Shown one piece after another: positions 20,535-32,182 of a DNA stretch of 64,000 bases. The first letter of the stretch is position 1, and each line of letters begins with the position of its first letter. A program made the position numbers and the translations under genes. The stretch covers positions 62,001-126,000 of the forward strand of contig JAULAV010002488.1 in assembly GCA_030789695.1 (NCBI GenBank). Reading direction: 5' to 3'. The stretch is from Scilla litardierei. Lineage: Eukaryota; Streptophyta; Magnoliopsida; Asparagales; Asparagaceae. A model generated the notes under the pieces. The model was not told the origin of the DNA. It ran no database searches and saw only the letters and a program-made list of their open reading frames with translations.

Positions 20535-20643
20535 GTAACTCTTAGTTCTAGTCTTTCTTTTATAGTTAGATCTTATTATTTGTGTTGTTTGTTGACTTGT
20601 TTGTTAGAGTAGCTTGGTTTGACCGTAGTTCTTTATCTCTTAG
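20535..20643 (+). other. Gypsy-2 intron 1 (109 bp)
   Basis: GTAACTC...CTCTTAG, T-rich, with in-frame stops. The donor splits a Gly codon (phase 1) after V-I-A and the acceptor precedes T-I-L-V-S-S of the protease leader, exactly as in Gypsy-1. The intron sequence has diverged much more than the flanking codons. Confidence 0.82.
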
Positions 20644-21507
20644 GCACCATTCTAGTGTCCTCTCACCCGGCCTTGGCTTTGTTCGACTCCGGTGCATCTA
20701 TATGCATCATATCCCGGAGGTTTGTAACAAAGCACTCCATTCCCACCCATACACTCCCTAAGTGTTGGGACATCACCACAAGGAACGGAGTGGTGACAGT
20801 GAACTTGGGATGTCGATCGATTTCTTTGGTGGTCAGTGGACACGAGCTCTTTGCAGATTTCATTGTCCACGATCTGCCACACTTCGATGTCGTTCTTGGT
20901 ATCGATTGGTTGGGAGATTTCCATGCCTCGATCGACTGTCACAGCAAGAGAGTGGTGTTCCGGATTTCAGGCCATCCGGAGTTCGAGTTCCGCATCAGAG
21001 ATGAGTCGATTGGGCCCATCAGATATTGGGCCAAGCCGGAGGTGCCGATTGTTGCAGCCATGCAGATGGAGATGGAGATCGAGCGACCAGCAGTCGTTAG
21101 AGACTTCGATGACGTCTTCCCAGAGGATATCTCAGGTTTGCCACCCGACAGAGCTTTAGAGTTTGGTATTGATCTTATGCCAGGAGCACAACCGATATCG
21201 AAGGCGCCGTACCGTATGGCTCCCGCTGAGCTCGAGGAGCTGCGGAAGCAGTTAGATGAGTTGCTGCAAAAGGGTTTCATCCACCCTAGTGTGTAACCAT
21301 GGGGTGCACCAGTTTTGCTCGTGAAGAAGAAGGATGGGTCCCGCAGGATGTGCGTGGACTATCGAGGGCTGAATGCTGTCACCGTGAAGAATAAGTATCC
21401 GCTGTCGCGTATGGACGATATCTTTGATAAGCTTGGAGGTTTGAGAGTCTTCTCGAAGTTGGACTTGAGGAGCGGATACCATCAGTTGAAGGTGAAGAAG
21501 GATGATG
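20644..21507 (+). pseudogene. Gypsy-2 pol, protease and start of RT
   Basis: Protease (L-F-D-S-G-A-S) and first third of RT ([29 protein letters not shown]). TAA at 21294-21296 replaces the Ser of H-P-S-V-S-P-W-G. The frame is then cut at 21507 by SIRE-1, and the matching codons resume at 33945 after the TGATG duplication. Confidence 0.88.
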
Positions 21508-23263
21508 TGTAATGCCCTACAAGCTACTGCACAAGTACTAGAGGGGGGGGGGGTGAATAGTACTTTAAAAATAACAAGGAGTATAATTCCTAATTATAGT
21601 GCAAACAACTACCAAATCAATTTGTGGAAGCTTAAATTGATGACAACAACAAAATTAACAATGCAAACAAAAGATGTTACTGGGTTCGGATCCACCCAAG
21701 TCTCTCCGACTTGTTCCCGGTGATCCTACGTCCCAACCACCCGGATCCCCTCCGGATACTTAGGTTAGAAACCCTAACCCAAGATTTCCACTATGATATC
21801 TTGTGAAAAACCTTCACAAGATCAAATCATACATGCAATGGAAATAGTGAATCCCACAACCCGGGATCACAACCTTCTCTCACAACCGAGAGAATCAATA
21901 AGCAATATTAACGAGTTTATAATGAAATAAACAATCTTACCACAAAATCCTATACCTTGAGTATTCTTACCAAATAGGTGCAAGGAGGGATTTGAGGAAG
22001 ATGAAGTCACCAAGACCTAGCACCAAAGAAATGACCAGCAAAGGGTGCCTAGGAGTGATTTGGAGACTTGAATCAAGCTAGAGCTTGAAGGGCTCACCAA
22101 GAACAAACTTCTCTCAAGATGGATTCTAGATCTAGAAAGTGAGAGAATGGATTTCTTGTGAGGAAGAGAGCTTTGGAAATGAGTGAGAATCTCTATCTCT
22201 TTCAATCTCAATGAAACTCTTAATGGCAGCTCTAACCTAGAGAGAAATGACCAAGGTTCGTATTTATAGGGTCCCATAAAAACGAGTTAGGTCAAATCCC
22301 AACGGTTAGAAATCTGAAGCAACTAGTCGGTCAAAGAACAACCACTGACCGACTAGTTCATCAACTAGTCAGTCAGTCAAACAACATGGGCCGACTAAGT
22401 GAAGAACAGTGAAGAGATTGAATTTCAGACCTAGAAATCTAGTCGGTCCAAGAAGACTTTCTGACCGACTAGTTTCACAACTAGTCGGTCGGTCAGTGAA
22501 CTTCGACCGACTAAGAGTCAAAAACAAATAGTCTGAATACAAATTGATTTAGTCGGTCCAAGAACAAATGTTGACCGACTAGATTATCAACTAGTCGGTC
22601 ACCAAACATTCTGAGACCGACTAACGATAAACAGTAACTCAGGAGAAAATTAGCATGAACAGTAAAGCTCAACTAGTCGGTCAAAGAAGCATCACTGACC
22701 GACTAGTTCACAAACTAGTCGGTCGGTGAGTCAACGTAGACCGACTAACTGTAAACAGTACTGAGCAAGAAAAGATTAACTCAAACTAGTCGGTCCAAGA
22801 AGCTTTGCCGACCGACTAGATCACCATCTAGTCGGTCAGTTCTTCTTCTTGAACCAACTAACATGCATGAACAAGTCCGAATCGAAGCGCGATGCTTCGA
22901 GGAAGTTAGAATGGACTTCTACTAAGATCCTAGAGCTACGAAATGAGCGTTATGAAGATAGAATTGTAAGATATACTCAAGGCTTAACATTCTATAGATC
23001 GAAGCTAAAAGACTATGAATAAAACCTTAAGGAACGGTCTTCGAGAGCTTCGATCAATTCTTCATGACTTCCAAAACGGTCCAAAAGCTTCAACGAAGCT
23101 TTAGGCAATGAATACGAGCTTTGAGAAGTCTTGAGATGTCGCTTTGATTGTTCTCGTGAATTTGGCGACGATCTCCAATACTGCGCTCACAAATTGTTAG
23201 TTCATGAATTATTTATGTTTGCTCATCATCCAAAACCAAATCCGGGGAGTCCAATATTCAACA
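21508..23263 (-). repeat. SIRE-1 3' LTR
   Basis: TGTAATGCCC to ATTCAACA on plus, 1,756 bp, with an 11-G run near 21543. It contains the hairpin array at 22323-22861 and TATA-like TATAAATA (minus) near 22260-22268. Confidence 0.94.
22323..22861. repeat. Hairpin array (34-8-34), SIRE-1 3' LTR
   Basis: Five modules of two hairpins: arms CTAGTCGGTC/GACCGACTAG, 14-nt loops, 8-nt linkers, modules separated by roughly 20-40 nt. The last arm is diverged (AACCAACTAA). Confidence 0.92.
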
Positions 23264-23277
23264 TTCTCCCCCTTTTT
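23264..23277 (-). other. SIRE-1 polypurine tract
   Basis: AAAAAGGGGGAGAA on the minus strand, directly before the 3' LTR. Confidence 0.9.
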
Positions 23278-24232
23278 GGTGATGACAAACCATCATAAAT
23301 AATAATAAAAAATAATGATTCAAATGTAAAATACTTACTCCCCCTGCATTGATGACACGTTAATTCCAAAATGAATATATATAAATTGCATCAATCAGAC
23401 GAGTAAGATATATAACGAGAATCGATTTTTGAAATATCAGATTTTGAAAATCCTTATATATATATCTTAACTCCCCCTGAATCTAACACATCAAATTAGA
23501 TTCTTGGAAATTGAGTTAAATTTTCATTTGCCCTATTTATTATCGTTATTATCGTTATCTCTCTCCCTTTGGCATTATCCCAAAAATGGGGGGCATACAA
23601 CGACAACAACTAGGAAAAGGAAAATCCAACATCGGGATTCTTAGATATTGACGATGGACCTAATTGACACCAAGGGAAAAGTGATGAAATCAAATCAAGT
23701 TGTGCCAAATTGTCCATTATCAAAAAGCGAAAATTAAAATCATCAAAAATACCAAATATTAATTCATTTAGTGAATAAAGGAACATACTCTTCAATATTC
23801 AATATTCTTGGTTAAATTTGTGCATGGAAAACAATTCTATACAATCATAGAAATATAATCTATTTAACCAAGTTTTTAAGCGTCGAGCGACGAATTCATA
23901 TATCATAGGCATTGAATGAATATTAAATGTGCACGACGAGGTAAAAGAGAACATCGATGTATATATATATGAATACAAGGAGTACATCCAAAAAAAACAC
24001 ATCGACTACATCATATCAAGTGCAACATCTACACCAACATCAAAAAAACAAATACATCATACGTCATCGAACCATCATCATCAACCAGCCTATAGAATGA
24101 AAGTACAACAAGTACACCGACAACCAACATATCAAAACACATTAAAACACCGCCAACACTCCATCCTAACCCAAAACACTCTCAATAAGATGCATCATCC
24201 GAAGATCATAGGAGAGGCCTCGAAACAGAAGA
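23278..24232 (-). other. SIRE-1 3' untranslated spacer
   Basis: About 950 bp of AT-rich sequence between the third ORF and the polypurine tract. The minus strand carries further purine-rich tracts (for example complements of ACTCCCCCTGAA and TCTCTCCCTTTGG). No gene was seen. SIRE-2 has a similar spacer at 51340-52318. Confidence 0.6.
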
Positions 24233-25927
24233 TCACGAGGAAGTGGCAGGATCAGCAGTCTCCGTGGGTCCAGTCGAGGGAGTGGACTCAGGCTCTGCTG
24301 CGAGGACAGGCGTGTCAACAGACGGGATCGTTGGGGCAAGAGTGGAAACAGCGACGACAGGCTCAACGGCGGGGGTATCAACAGGAACATCAGCAGGCAA
24401 ATCAGGAGCAGGGTCGTCAGAGGGAGCAGCAGCATCATCAGAAGTCTGATCCACTGGTGCAGAAGTCTCTGGAGCACCGGAAGAGGTGCCAGCTCCAGGA
24501 GCAGATGCGGTAGCAGCAACAGCAGCAGTGGCCTCAGCGCCACGAGCTAAGGAGGTGATAAGCTCATCAATATCCTCATCATCCATCTCCTCATCCTCAG
24601 AAACAGGAGGAGGAAGGTGAATGCCCATCAAACTAGCCATACGACAAACTACCTCCTCGGTACGAGCCAAACGAGACTCGTGACGACGAAGTAACCGAAC
24701 GACATCATCAAGTGTGGTGGTAGGAGGAGGGGCTGCAGCAGCTGAAGGTGTGGCCTGGGATGCAGAAGGAGTCGACCGCTGCACGTGACAGAGAGCCACA
24801 AGAGATTTCTTGACGGCCGTCGCATTCAGGGGAGGACCCAGGGGACGCTCATCATCAAGAGGCAAAGGAACACCAAATCGACGGAAGACCAAGGTCAGAA
24901 GACAAGGATATGGGATGTGCGCAGATTTAGTGGTCTTGCGAATACACTCGAAAGAGTCCATCTTGTCGAGTATAATGCGAGCCCAATTAATCTCGCTACC
25001 CATGAAAAGAGCGTATATCAACTTCAGAAATGGCTGAGACGGAAGTGAGGAAGATCCATACTTGGGCAAAAGACAGGATTTCAAGATCAGGTTAATCACC
25101 CAAGCATTCGGCTTGAATGATTTGGAAGGGACGCCTATGAATGCAGGGGGGATAACCTGGAAGATTTTAGCTAGGGTCCGCTGATCGAGGGAGGAGATAT
25201 CGTCTACAGAGATGTCAGACGGGTGGAGGCCACACGACGAGCAACCTATCAACTCCCCCAAGATCTCTGCCGTGAGGACTATTGGAGTCCCCAAAACAGA
25301 AGTCTCGATGGAGTGAGTCTCATCGTACTGACCCCGGACACGATTGGCATAGAAGAGCTTGACGAGGCGAGGATAGGGTCGTGGGTTCGCCTTAGGGTCA
25401 AATCTAAGGTAGTCCAAAAGTCCACTATAGGATAAAAGATCCGCAAGGCCAATAAAATCAGAAAACTGAACGTAATGCTCCAACAGCAGTGGGCAGTGCT
25501 CTATACGGTTGTAAGCCGCTAGACACTGAGGGTCGTCGCGACATAACGATATATCTACACCGCCTACTGGCATCGGGCTTTTACCCTTAGCTTTACGGGT
25601 CTTAGGAGGAGGTGGAGGAGGGGGTGGAGTAGGTGCCTTCTCGGGATGCTCAGGAGTGTATTCTTCCTCGGAATCATCCTCGGAGTCACTATCTGAACGC
25701 ACACCGGGAGGGGTAGGTGCACGGAAATTTTTGGGTTTAGCTTTGGGCTTGGAAGATTGGCCTGTAGGTTTGGGCTTGGATGTCCTCTTCCTCTTCAACG
25801 GTGTTGAAGACGAAGAGGGGGGACGAGTGGTCTTGGCCCTACGCTTAGGAGGGGTCGAAGCGGTCGCGGCCTCTATGGTCATGGGGGATGCCCAAGAAGA
25901 AGTAATCGGGATCCTCGTTCTTGCCAT
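24233..25927 (-). CDS. SIRE-1 third ORF, function unknown
   Basis: About 564 residues, starting M-A-R-T-R-I-P-I (another Met lies two codons upstream; the chosen one matches SIRE-2). Basic Pro/Ser/Lys-rich N-terminus, then a conserved core (G-G-V-D-I-S-L-C-R-D-D-P-Q; L-L-E-H-Y-V-Q-F; R-L-V-K-L-F-Y-A-N-R), a short predicted coiled coil (R-L-L-R-R-H-E-S-R-L-A-R-T-E-E-V-V) and an acidic, Ala/Pro/Thr-rich tail. The core resembles the family called 'putative plant transposon protein' (Pfam PF20167); this is from memory and unchecked. No signal peptide or membrane segment is seen, so it is not an obvious envelope protein although it sits where SIRE env-like ORFs lie. Confidence 0.8.
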   Translation of the reverse strand: MARTRIPITSSWASPMTIEAATASTPPKRRAKTTRPPSSSSTPLKRKRTSKPKPTGQSSKPKAKPKNFRAPTPPGVRSDSDSEDDSEEEYTPEHPEKAPTPPPPPPPPKTRKAKGKSPMPVGGVDISLCRDDPQCLAAYNRIEHCPLLLEHYVQFSDFIGLADLLSYSGLLDYLRFDPKANPRPYPRLVKLFYANRVRGQYDETHSIETSVLGTPIVLTAEILGELIGCSSCGLHPSDISVDDISSLDQRTLAKIFQVIPPAFIGVPSKSFKPNAWVINLILKSCLLPKYGSSSLPSQPFLKLIYALFMGSEINWARIILDKMDSFECIRKTTKSAHIPYPCLLTLVFRRFGVPLPLDDERPLGPPLNATAVKKSLVALCHVQRSTPSASQATPSAAAAPPPTTTLDDVVRLLRRHESRLARTEEVVCRMASLMGIHLPPPVSEDEEMDDEDIDELITSLARGAEATAAVAATASAPGAGTSSGAPETSAPVDQTSDDAAAPSDDPAPDLPADVPVDTPAVEPVVAVSTLAPTIPSVDTPVLAAEPESTPSTGPTETADPATSS

Positions 25928-26303
25928 GATCACGGCACAACGAGATCAATCAAGCGATAGGAGAAGATCAAACAACCTATGCTCAAACCCTAGAACCTAA
26001 CACAACAAGCCCTAAGATTGAATCCGAAACCCTAGAGGTGAAAACAAGTCATAAGACAAACCCTAGGGATGAAAACGAGACCTAGGAAGAAGGGAGATAC
26101 CTAGGTGGAGTGATCGATGGCGACAGGCGGCGGAGTTGGCCGGAAAAATGGCCGGAGAACGACGGAAGTCGAAAGGTCACGAGCGGGGTTTGGGGGGGTT
26201 TCGAGCTGGAGAAACGAATTAGACCGACTAAACTTAGAAACGATCGGATAAAATGAGAATATGTCGGTCGAGTTTGCGAAAAGACGTGACTGCCCTAGAG
26301 CAC
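25928..26303 (-). promoter_or_regulatory. Leader upstream of SIRE-1 third ORF, telo-box rich
   Basis: Between the internal hairpin array and the third ORF lie several CTAGGGTTT-type motifs (minus sense; AACCCTA on plus near 25986, 26027 and 26062). These are typical of plant 5' leaders and promoters. No clear TATA box was seen. The region could be the leader of a separate transcript. Confidence 0.4.
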
Positions 26304-26604
26304 TTAGTCGGTCATAGTTCAAGCACTGACCGACTAGATTACGATCTAGTCGGTCGGTCAATGAGCTTAAACCGACTAAGTCGAAACAGAGGCAAAACGA
26401 AAATTCTAGGGCTAGAGTTAGTCGGTCATAGTAGAATCACTGACCGACTAGATTTCAATCTAGTCGGTCAGTAAGAGAACTGTGACCGACTAAAAGAAGT
26501 CAATGACAAGGGAAAGGTCAAGCTTGAACTAGTCGGTCTGAGTTCACTAGCTGATCGACTAGATGTGCATCTAGTCGGTTGGCTGATGAACTGAAACCGA
26601 CTAG
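26304..26604. repeat. Internal hairpin array (34-8-34) of SIRE-1
   Basis: Three modules with the same 10-bp arms, 14-nt loops and 8-nt linkers as the LTR arrays but different loop sequences (for example ATAGTTCAAGCACT). It lies outside the LTRs, between pol and the third ORF. Diverged half-copies extend toward 26220. Confidence 0.9.
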
Positions 26605-26754
26605 AAGAGTCCAAAAGTTGATAAATAAGATCTCTCCACAAAACACTTGGACGAAACATCTTAACCCTCTCATAAGTCATCTAAACTACCCCATAAAACA
26701 TCGAAATCTCAAATACGACATTCAAATAAGAATTCGAGCAAAAATTCAAACATA

Positions 26755-29700
26755 TCACATAAAATCCCGAAAAACCAATTCTCGACGCAACCGCACAAAG
26801 GAGTCCTCCTTTAGGGGTTTCGTGAAAATATCGGCAATTTGCTTTTGGGTTTCAACATACACTAAAATGATGTCCTTTTTAGTAACATGATCATCTAAAA
26901 AATGGTGTCGGACATCTATGTGTTTAGATCGGGAATGGTGCACCGGATTCTTTGAAAGACAAATAGCACTTTGGTTATCCACCATGATAGGGCTAGTATC
27001 ACAATGAATACCAAAATCCTTCAGTGTGTGTCTCATCCAAAGAACCTGTGCACAAGCGGCACCGGCGGCAATGTATTCCGCCTCGGTGGTTGAAAGTGAT
27101 ACCGAATTTTGCTTCTTGGAAAACCAAGAGACAAGGGAATTTCCTAGAAAATGGCAAGTGCCACTAGTACTCTTCCTGTCGGATTTGCATCCCGCATAAT
27201 CAGCGTCACTATATGAGACTAACTCATATGTGCTAGATTTCGGATAAAGTAATCCAAAATCTAAAGTGTAACTTAGATAGCGAAAAATACGTTTAACCGC
27301 TACTAAGTGAGAATCCTTAGGTTGAGACTGATAACGAGCACAAATACAAACGGCAAACATAATATCGGGCCTACTTGCGGTAAGATAAAGTAAACTACCT
27401 ATCATACCTCGATATAGACGAATGTCTACATCTTTTCCGCCCGTATCTTTATCAAGATGCGTTGTAGTGCTCATATGAGTCTTTTTCCTGGAGGCATTCT
27501 CCATTCCAAATCGCTTTAGCAACTCCACCGTGTATTTCGTTTGGTGGATGAAGATTGCATCGTTCAATTGGCGAATTTAGAGACCTAAGAAATATTTGAG
27601 TTCGCCCATGTGGCTCATCTCAAATTGTTCCTTCATAACATTAGAAAACTCTTCGCAAAGAGTGAAGTTAGTAGCACCGAAAATGATATCGTCAACATAA
27701 ATTTGAACTAATAAAATATCATTATTCGCATGCTTAACAAAAAGTGTAGAATCGGCTTCACCCATTTTAAAATTCAAATCCAAAAGAAAATTCTTTAGGC
27801 GATCATACCAAGCTCGAGGAGCTTGTCTCAAACCATAAAGAGCTTTCTTTAGTTTAAAAACATGATTTGGAAAATTTTCATTTATGAAGCCCGGAGGTTG
27901 AGAAACGTAAACTTCCTCAACGACATCTCCGTTTAAAAATGCACTTTTAACATCCATTTGAAATAATTTAAAATTTTTATGGCATGCAAAAGACAATAAT
28001 AGTCTAATTGATTCTAATCTAGCTACCGGAGCGAAGGATTCTTCGAAATCGATACCTTCCTCTTGTCGATAGCCTTGAGCTACCAACCGAGCTTTGTTCC
28101 GAACGACGACTTGGTTTTCGTCGGTTTTGTTCTTGAAGATCCACTTTGTCCCTATGACGGTGTGGTTCTTTGATGGCAAAGGAACAAGATCCCATACCTC
28201 ATTCCTCTCGAATTGAATGAGTTCCTCCTCCATGGCAAGGATCCAAGCACTATCTTCGCACGCTTCAACTATATTCTTTGGCTCTATCGATGAGGCAAAT
28301 GCACAATTGGCGAAGTGGTGGACTTGCGATCTCGTCTTGACTCTATCTTGAATATTGCCAATGACTTGCTCATGGGGATGGTCGCGAACGGTATGAAGCC
28401 GCTTGGGAATACCTTGATCACTAGGTACATTCTCAACAACTTCATTAGTCGGGTTAGTATCAATAGAATCAATAGAATCAATAGACTTAGAATTTTCAAA
28501 CGAATCACATAAAACATCCATAGAATCATCATCATTTGAAATTCTAGTAGTAGTAAAATTCTCATTAAAAGAGACATGTAGTGATTCCTCGATCGTAGAG
28601 GATCTTTTGTTGTATATCCGGTAGGCTTTGCTACGTGAGGAATACCCAACAAATATCCCCTCATCCGATCTCGGATCAAACTTGTCCAAATTATCATATG
28701 TGTTTTTAATAAAACATTTTGCGCCGAAAACACGAAAATGTTTAACTTAAGGCAATATACCAAACAACAATTCATAACAAGTTTGTTTGGTGCCGGGCCT
28801 CAAGAGTATTCTATTAAACACATAACAAGCGGTGTGTACCGCTTCCGCCCAAAATTGATAACCAAGTTGACTATCTTCGAGCATAGTGCGAGCACACTCC
28901 ACAAGCGTTCTATTCTTCCTCTCAACAACACCATTTTGAGGAGGTGCGCGAGGGAAAGAAAACGTGTGAGTAATTCCAAGATCATCACAAAAATTTGAGA
29001 AAGACTCATTCTCAAATTCACCCCCATGATCACTACGAATAGTGACAATGGTGGTTCCGATGAGATTTTGTACTTTCTTCACAAATATTGTGAAGTTTTC
29101 AAAAGCTTCATTTTTATTACATAAGAAAAATACCCATGTAAATCTAGAATAATCATCGACGATGACAAGTCCATATCTTGCATTTCCTAAGGAAGCAACT
29201 CTAGTTGGCCCAAATAAATCTAGATGTAATAGCTCTAGTGGCCGTTTAGTAGAAATGCTTTTCTTAGGTTTAAATGAAGATTTAGGAAGCTTGCCACGTT
29301 GACAAGAATCACAAAAACTTTTCTTTTCAAAAACGAGCTTCGGAAAACCTTTAATGTAATTTAATTTTGAAAGCTTATAAAGTGTTCCAAAGTTCACATG
29401 TCCAAAGCGTCGATGCCATAAGTGTTGTTCACTTGTGTTGGCAACGAGACATTGTTCATATGACTTAGGAAGATCCAAAATATAAATATCTTTATGGCGT
29501 GTGCCGGAAAATAATAACTTATTATTATCATTTGAAATATGACATAATCCTTTCGCAAAGCTAACTTTGTAACCTTTGTCACAAAGTTGGCTTATTGAAA
29601 TAAGATTATGATTTAAACCATTAACTAGATAAACATCACTAATTAAGGGTTTAGAAGGGTTACCCACTTTACCAACACCGATGATGGTTCCGCTCTCGTT

Positions 29701-29862
29701 GCCTCCAAATACGACGCGGTTTCCATTTGCAATGGGAACTACTCCGGAGAGCAATTGAGCGTCACCCGTCATGTGTTTTGAACACCCGCTATCGAGTATC
29801 CAATTCCCCTTGGAGCTAAATTTAAATTTGTTGCTCCTTTTCTTTTTCTTTTCCTTGAGTAC
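26755..29862 (-). pseudogene. SIRE-1 pol, two nonsense codons
   Basis: Copia polyprotein: protease ([11 protein letters not shown]), GAG-pre-integrase zinc site (W-H-R-R-F-G-H; C-D-S-C), integrase (D-L-F-G-P; S-D-H-G-G-E-F; Q-N-G-V-V-E-R), reverse transcriptase ([13 protein letters not shown]) and RNase H (D-A-D-Y-A-G; T-E-A-E-Y; K-H-I-D-V-R). One frame throughout, broken by TAA just after L-P at 28747-28749 and after F-L-G-L near 27577-27579. Both are CAA-to-TAA relative to SIRE-2. The frame is open upstream to 29862 without any ATG, so pol must be reached from gag. The C-terminus differs from SIRE-2 (last few residues). Confidence 0.9.
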
Positions 29863-29922
29863 CTAAAGATAGATAATTTCATATCATGGTACCCAAGGTC
29901 ATTGGGTCCTCAAAGGTTAGAC
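29863..29922 (-). other. SIRE-1 candidate mini-intron between gag and pol (60 nt)
   Basis: GTCTAACC...CTATCTTTAG on minus. Removal joins the W-L-P-K end of gag to V-L-K-E-K of pol in phase 0. It contains stops in the gag frame. SIRE-2 has a 59-nt counterpart, so the gag/pol frame relation differs between copies unless the segment is spliced out. The donor is weak and the length is below the usual plant minimum of about 70 nt. Confidence 0.55.
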
Positions 29923-32157
29923 CTTTGGAAGCCAAGTCCAATTGGACTTAGACTTCCCCACATAATTTCTACTATGCATAACATCCGAAAAATAAGCATT
30001 CATATACACTTGTTTTTCATCCATGCTTGTGTCCTTTGGGCTCCAAATAGTGAAAATCTTGGGAGCCCTCATCCTATTGGCTGCATGCATGCGTTGTTGG
30101 TTTCTACGTGATGCATGTCGTGGATAGGCATAAGGAACATGATGGAATGGTGCATGTGGATAATTATTCATATGATGTTGTGGGTGAACATATGCATGTG
30201 AGGGAACACGTGCGTGAGGGTGTCTCACATGGTGTGCACGTGCCCGAGAATGTGTTGCATAAAAATCATCATATGTGCGAGACGGTGGAGTAGGACGTGT
30301 GTTCCTACGTGGCATGGTATTGGTGTACATATAAGCATGCCCCTTCTTTAGAGGTCCACCCAAAGTGAGTTTCTTTCCAAAAGAGGGTGTGAACGAGGTG
30401 GAAGCACCATTGGTAGAAGAACTACCAATAGAGTGTTTGCTACCACTCGTAGAGTCACCGGAAGTTGGCCTAACAAAAGTAGTGGCCGATTTGGATGAAC
30501 ATCCCATCGTATACCCCAAACCAATGTGGTGATTGGCCGGAAGTAAGTCACTTAGGATTTTATCTAAATGGTCCTTACCCTTATTGAATTTATTAATTCG
30601 GCCTAATGTGTTCTCATATTTCTCTTTGAGAGAACGCATAGAGGTATCCAAGTTGGATACTTGCGATGTGAGCACATAAACACGAGATTTAAGATTCTCA
30701 TTCTCAATACTCAAAGTCGAGTTTTGAGAAGTTAAATCCGCTATCTTATGTTCTTCCGGATCTTCAATGCAAACATGTTCAAGTTTAGATTTGAGATTAA
30801 CAATCTCATTTCTTAACTCTTCAACAACGGTGTCGTTGTTGGTGATGATAGTCTTAGGCGAGGTTTGAATGCTGGCGAGGTCATCTTTTACTTTAGTATA
30901 TCTATTTACTAATTTAGTGTATTTAGACCATAATTGAGAGTTAGCATTCCTAAGATCATCCATAGTTACCTCATAGCCTTCGTTGTCGCTATCATCGGAG
31001 GAGGAAGATCCTTGATCATGCTCCTCTCTTGCCATGAAGCACATGTGCGCTTGCTCCACTTTCTCATCGTCCGACTCTCCGCTTGAGGAATCCTCGGAGT
31101 CGGTGAATGTTGCTCCGACAAGTCCCTTTTTGTACCCCTTTTTGTACTTCTTGGACTTGTCGAACTTCGGCGCCTTCCACTTCTCCTTTTGCTTGTTTTG
31201 AGGACAATCCGCTTTGATGTGTCCTGGCTTATTGCATTTAAAGCACAAAGGTGGAGAGGCGTTAGTAGAAGTAAATTTAGATTTTTGTTTGAAGTTACCC
31301 TTTCGAAAGAAGCGATTGAACTTCTTTGCCATGAGTGCAATGGATTCCATGTCCATTTCTTCTTCCGAGTCCTCATCATCAGTAGAGGTGGATGAAGCCG
31401 CCTTGAATGCAATCGCCTTTTTCTTAGGCACGTCTTGGTTCAAATAGGACTTCATCTTTTCTTGTAACTTTACCTTGCTATCTTTGCGTACCTCGTATGA
31501 CATCAAAGTATCCATCAATTGAACTACGGTATACTTATTCATGTCATTACCTTCCTCGATGGCGAAGGTACGTTTCTCCCAAGAAGAATGAAGTCCTTCG
31601 ATAAGCTTCGAACACTTCTCCTTTTGGGTGTAGGATTTGCCAAGAGCCTCCAACTCGTTTATGATGTTGACGAAGCGAGCGTAATACTCCTTCATCTTCT
31701 CGCCCTGTTGCATATGAAACATTTCGTAATCTTTGTTAACAACTACGAGTTTAGAGTCTCTTACCCTACTCGTCCCTTCATGTATAATGAGGAGGGAGTT
31801 CCAAATTTGATATGCACTCTTACATGTGCATATCTTATTGAAGTCCTCGGGCTCCAATGCGCATTGCAATGCGTTCATTGCCTTGGCATTGCTTACCTCC
31901 GCGGCGACCTCCGCGGTTGTCCATTTCTCAAAGTCTTCTTCGACGGGCTCGACGTATTCCTTCATTGTGGTCCTCCATAGAGATGCACTCCGGAGGAAGG
32001 TTTCCATCCGGCATTTCCAGTACCCGTAGTTGGTACCGTTGAAGAATGGAGGCCTCGTAGAGGAATGTCCTTCCATCACCGAAGACGCTCCTTCACGGAT
32101 CCTGAAGGTGCCATAGTCGGAAGGTGGACGCACAGTCTTGTTGTCGTTGGCAGACAT
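29917..32157 (-). CDS. SIRE-1 Gag
   Basis: 746 residues, starting M-S-A-N-D-N-K-T a few nt after the primer site. N-terminal UBN2/Copia Gag core (F-N-G-T-N-Y-G-Y-W-K; Y-Q-I-W-N-S-L; L-I-E-G-L), one CCHC knuckle (C-F-K-C-N-K-P-G-H-I-K-A-D-C) near residue 310, acidic Ser-rich stretches, a long coiled coil (about residues 420-560) and a His/Arg-rich tail (H-H-V-R-H-P-H-A-R). Much longer than a minimal Copia Gag, as is usual for SIRE. The frame is intact and ends in a TAA inside the candidate mini-intron. Confidence 0.92.
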   Translation of the reverse strand: MSANDNKTVRPPSDYGTFRIREGASSVMEGHSSTRPPFFNGTNYGYWKCRMETFLRSASLWRTTMKEYVEPVEEDFEKWTTAEVAAEVSNAKAMNALQCALEPEDFNKICTCKSAYQIWNSLLIIHEGTSRVRDSKLVVVNKDYEMFHMQQGEKMKEYYARFVNIINELEALGKSYTQKEKCSKLIEGLHSSWEKRTFAIEEGNDMNKYTVVQLMDTLMSYEVRKDSKVKLQEKMKSYLNQDVPKKKAIAFKAASSTSTDDEDSEEEMDMESIALMAKKFNRFFRKGNFKQKSKFTSTNASPPLCFKCNKPGHIKADCPQNKQKEKWKAPKFDKSKKYKKGYKKGLVGATFTDSEDSSSGESDDEKVEQAHMCFMAREEHDQGSSSSDDSDNEGYEVTMDDLRNANSQLWSKYTKLVNRYTKVKDDLASIQTSPKTIITNNDTVVEELRNEIVNLKSKLEHVCIEDPEEHKIADLTSQNSTLSIENENLKSRVYVLTSQVSNLDTSMRSLKEKYENTLGRINKFNKGKDHLDKILSDLLPANHHIGLGYTMGCSSKSATTFVRPTSGDSTSGSKHSIGSSSTNGASTSFTPSFGKKLTLGGPLKKGHAYMYTNTMPRRNTRPTPPSRTYDDFYATHSRARAHHVRHPHARVPSHAYVHPQHHMNNYPHAPFHHVPYAYPRHASRRNQQRMHAANRMRAPKIFTIWSPKDTSMDEKQVYMNAYFSDVMHSRNYVGKSKSNWTWLPKV

Positions 32158-32163
32158 AGCTAA

Positions 32164-32182
32164 GTATCTGGCTTTGATACCA
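32164..32182 (-). other. SIRE-1 primer binding site
   Basis: TGGTATCAAAGCCA on minus, 2 nt from the 5' LTR. It differs by one base from the initiator-Met complement kept in SIRE-2 (TGGTATCAGAGCCA). Confidence 0.88.

Noticed and set aside
24243..24449. Plus-strand open stretch rich in Gly, Ser and Ala opposite the third ORF
   Set aside because: Antisense shadow of the low-complexity tail of the real gene.
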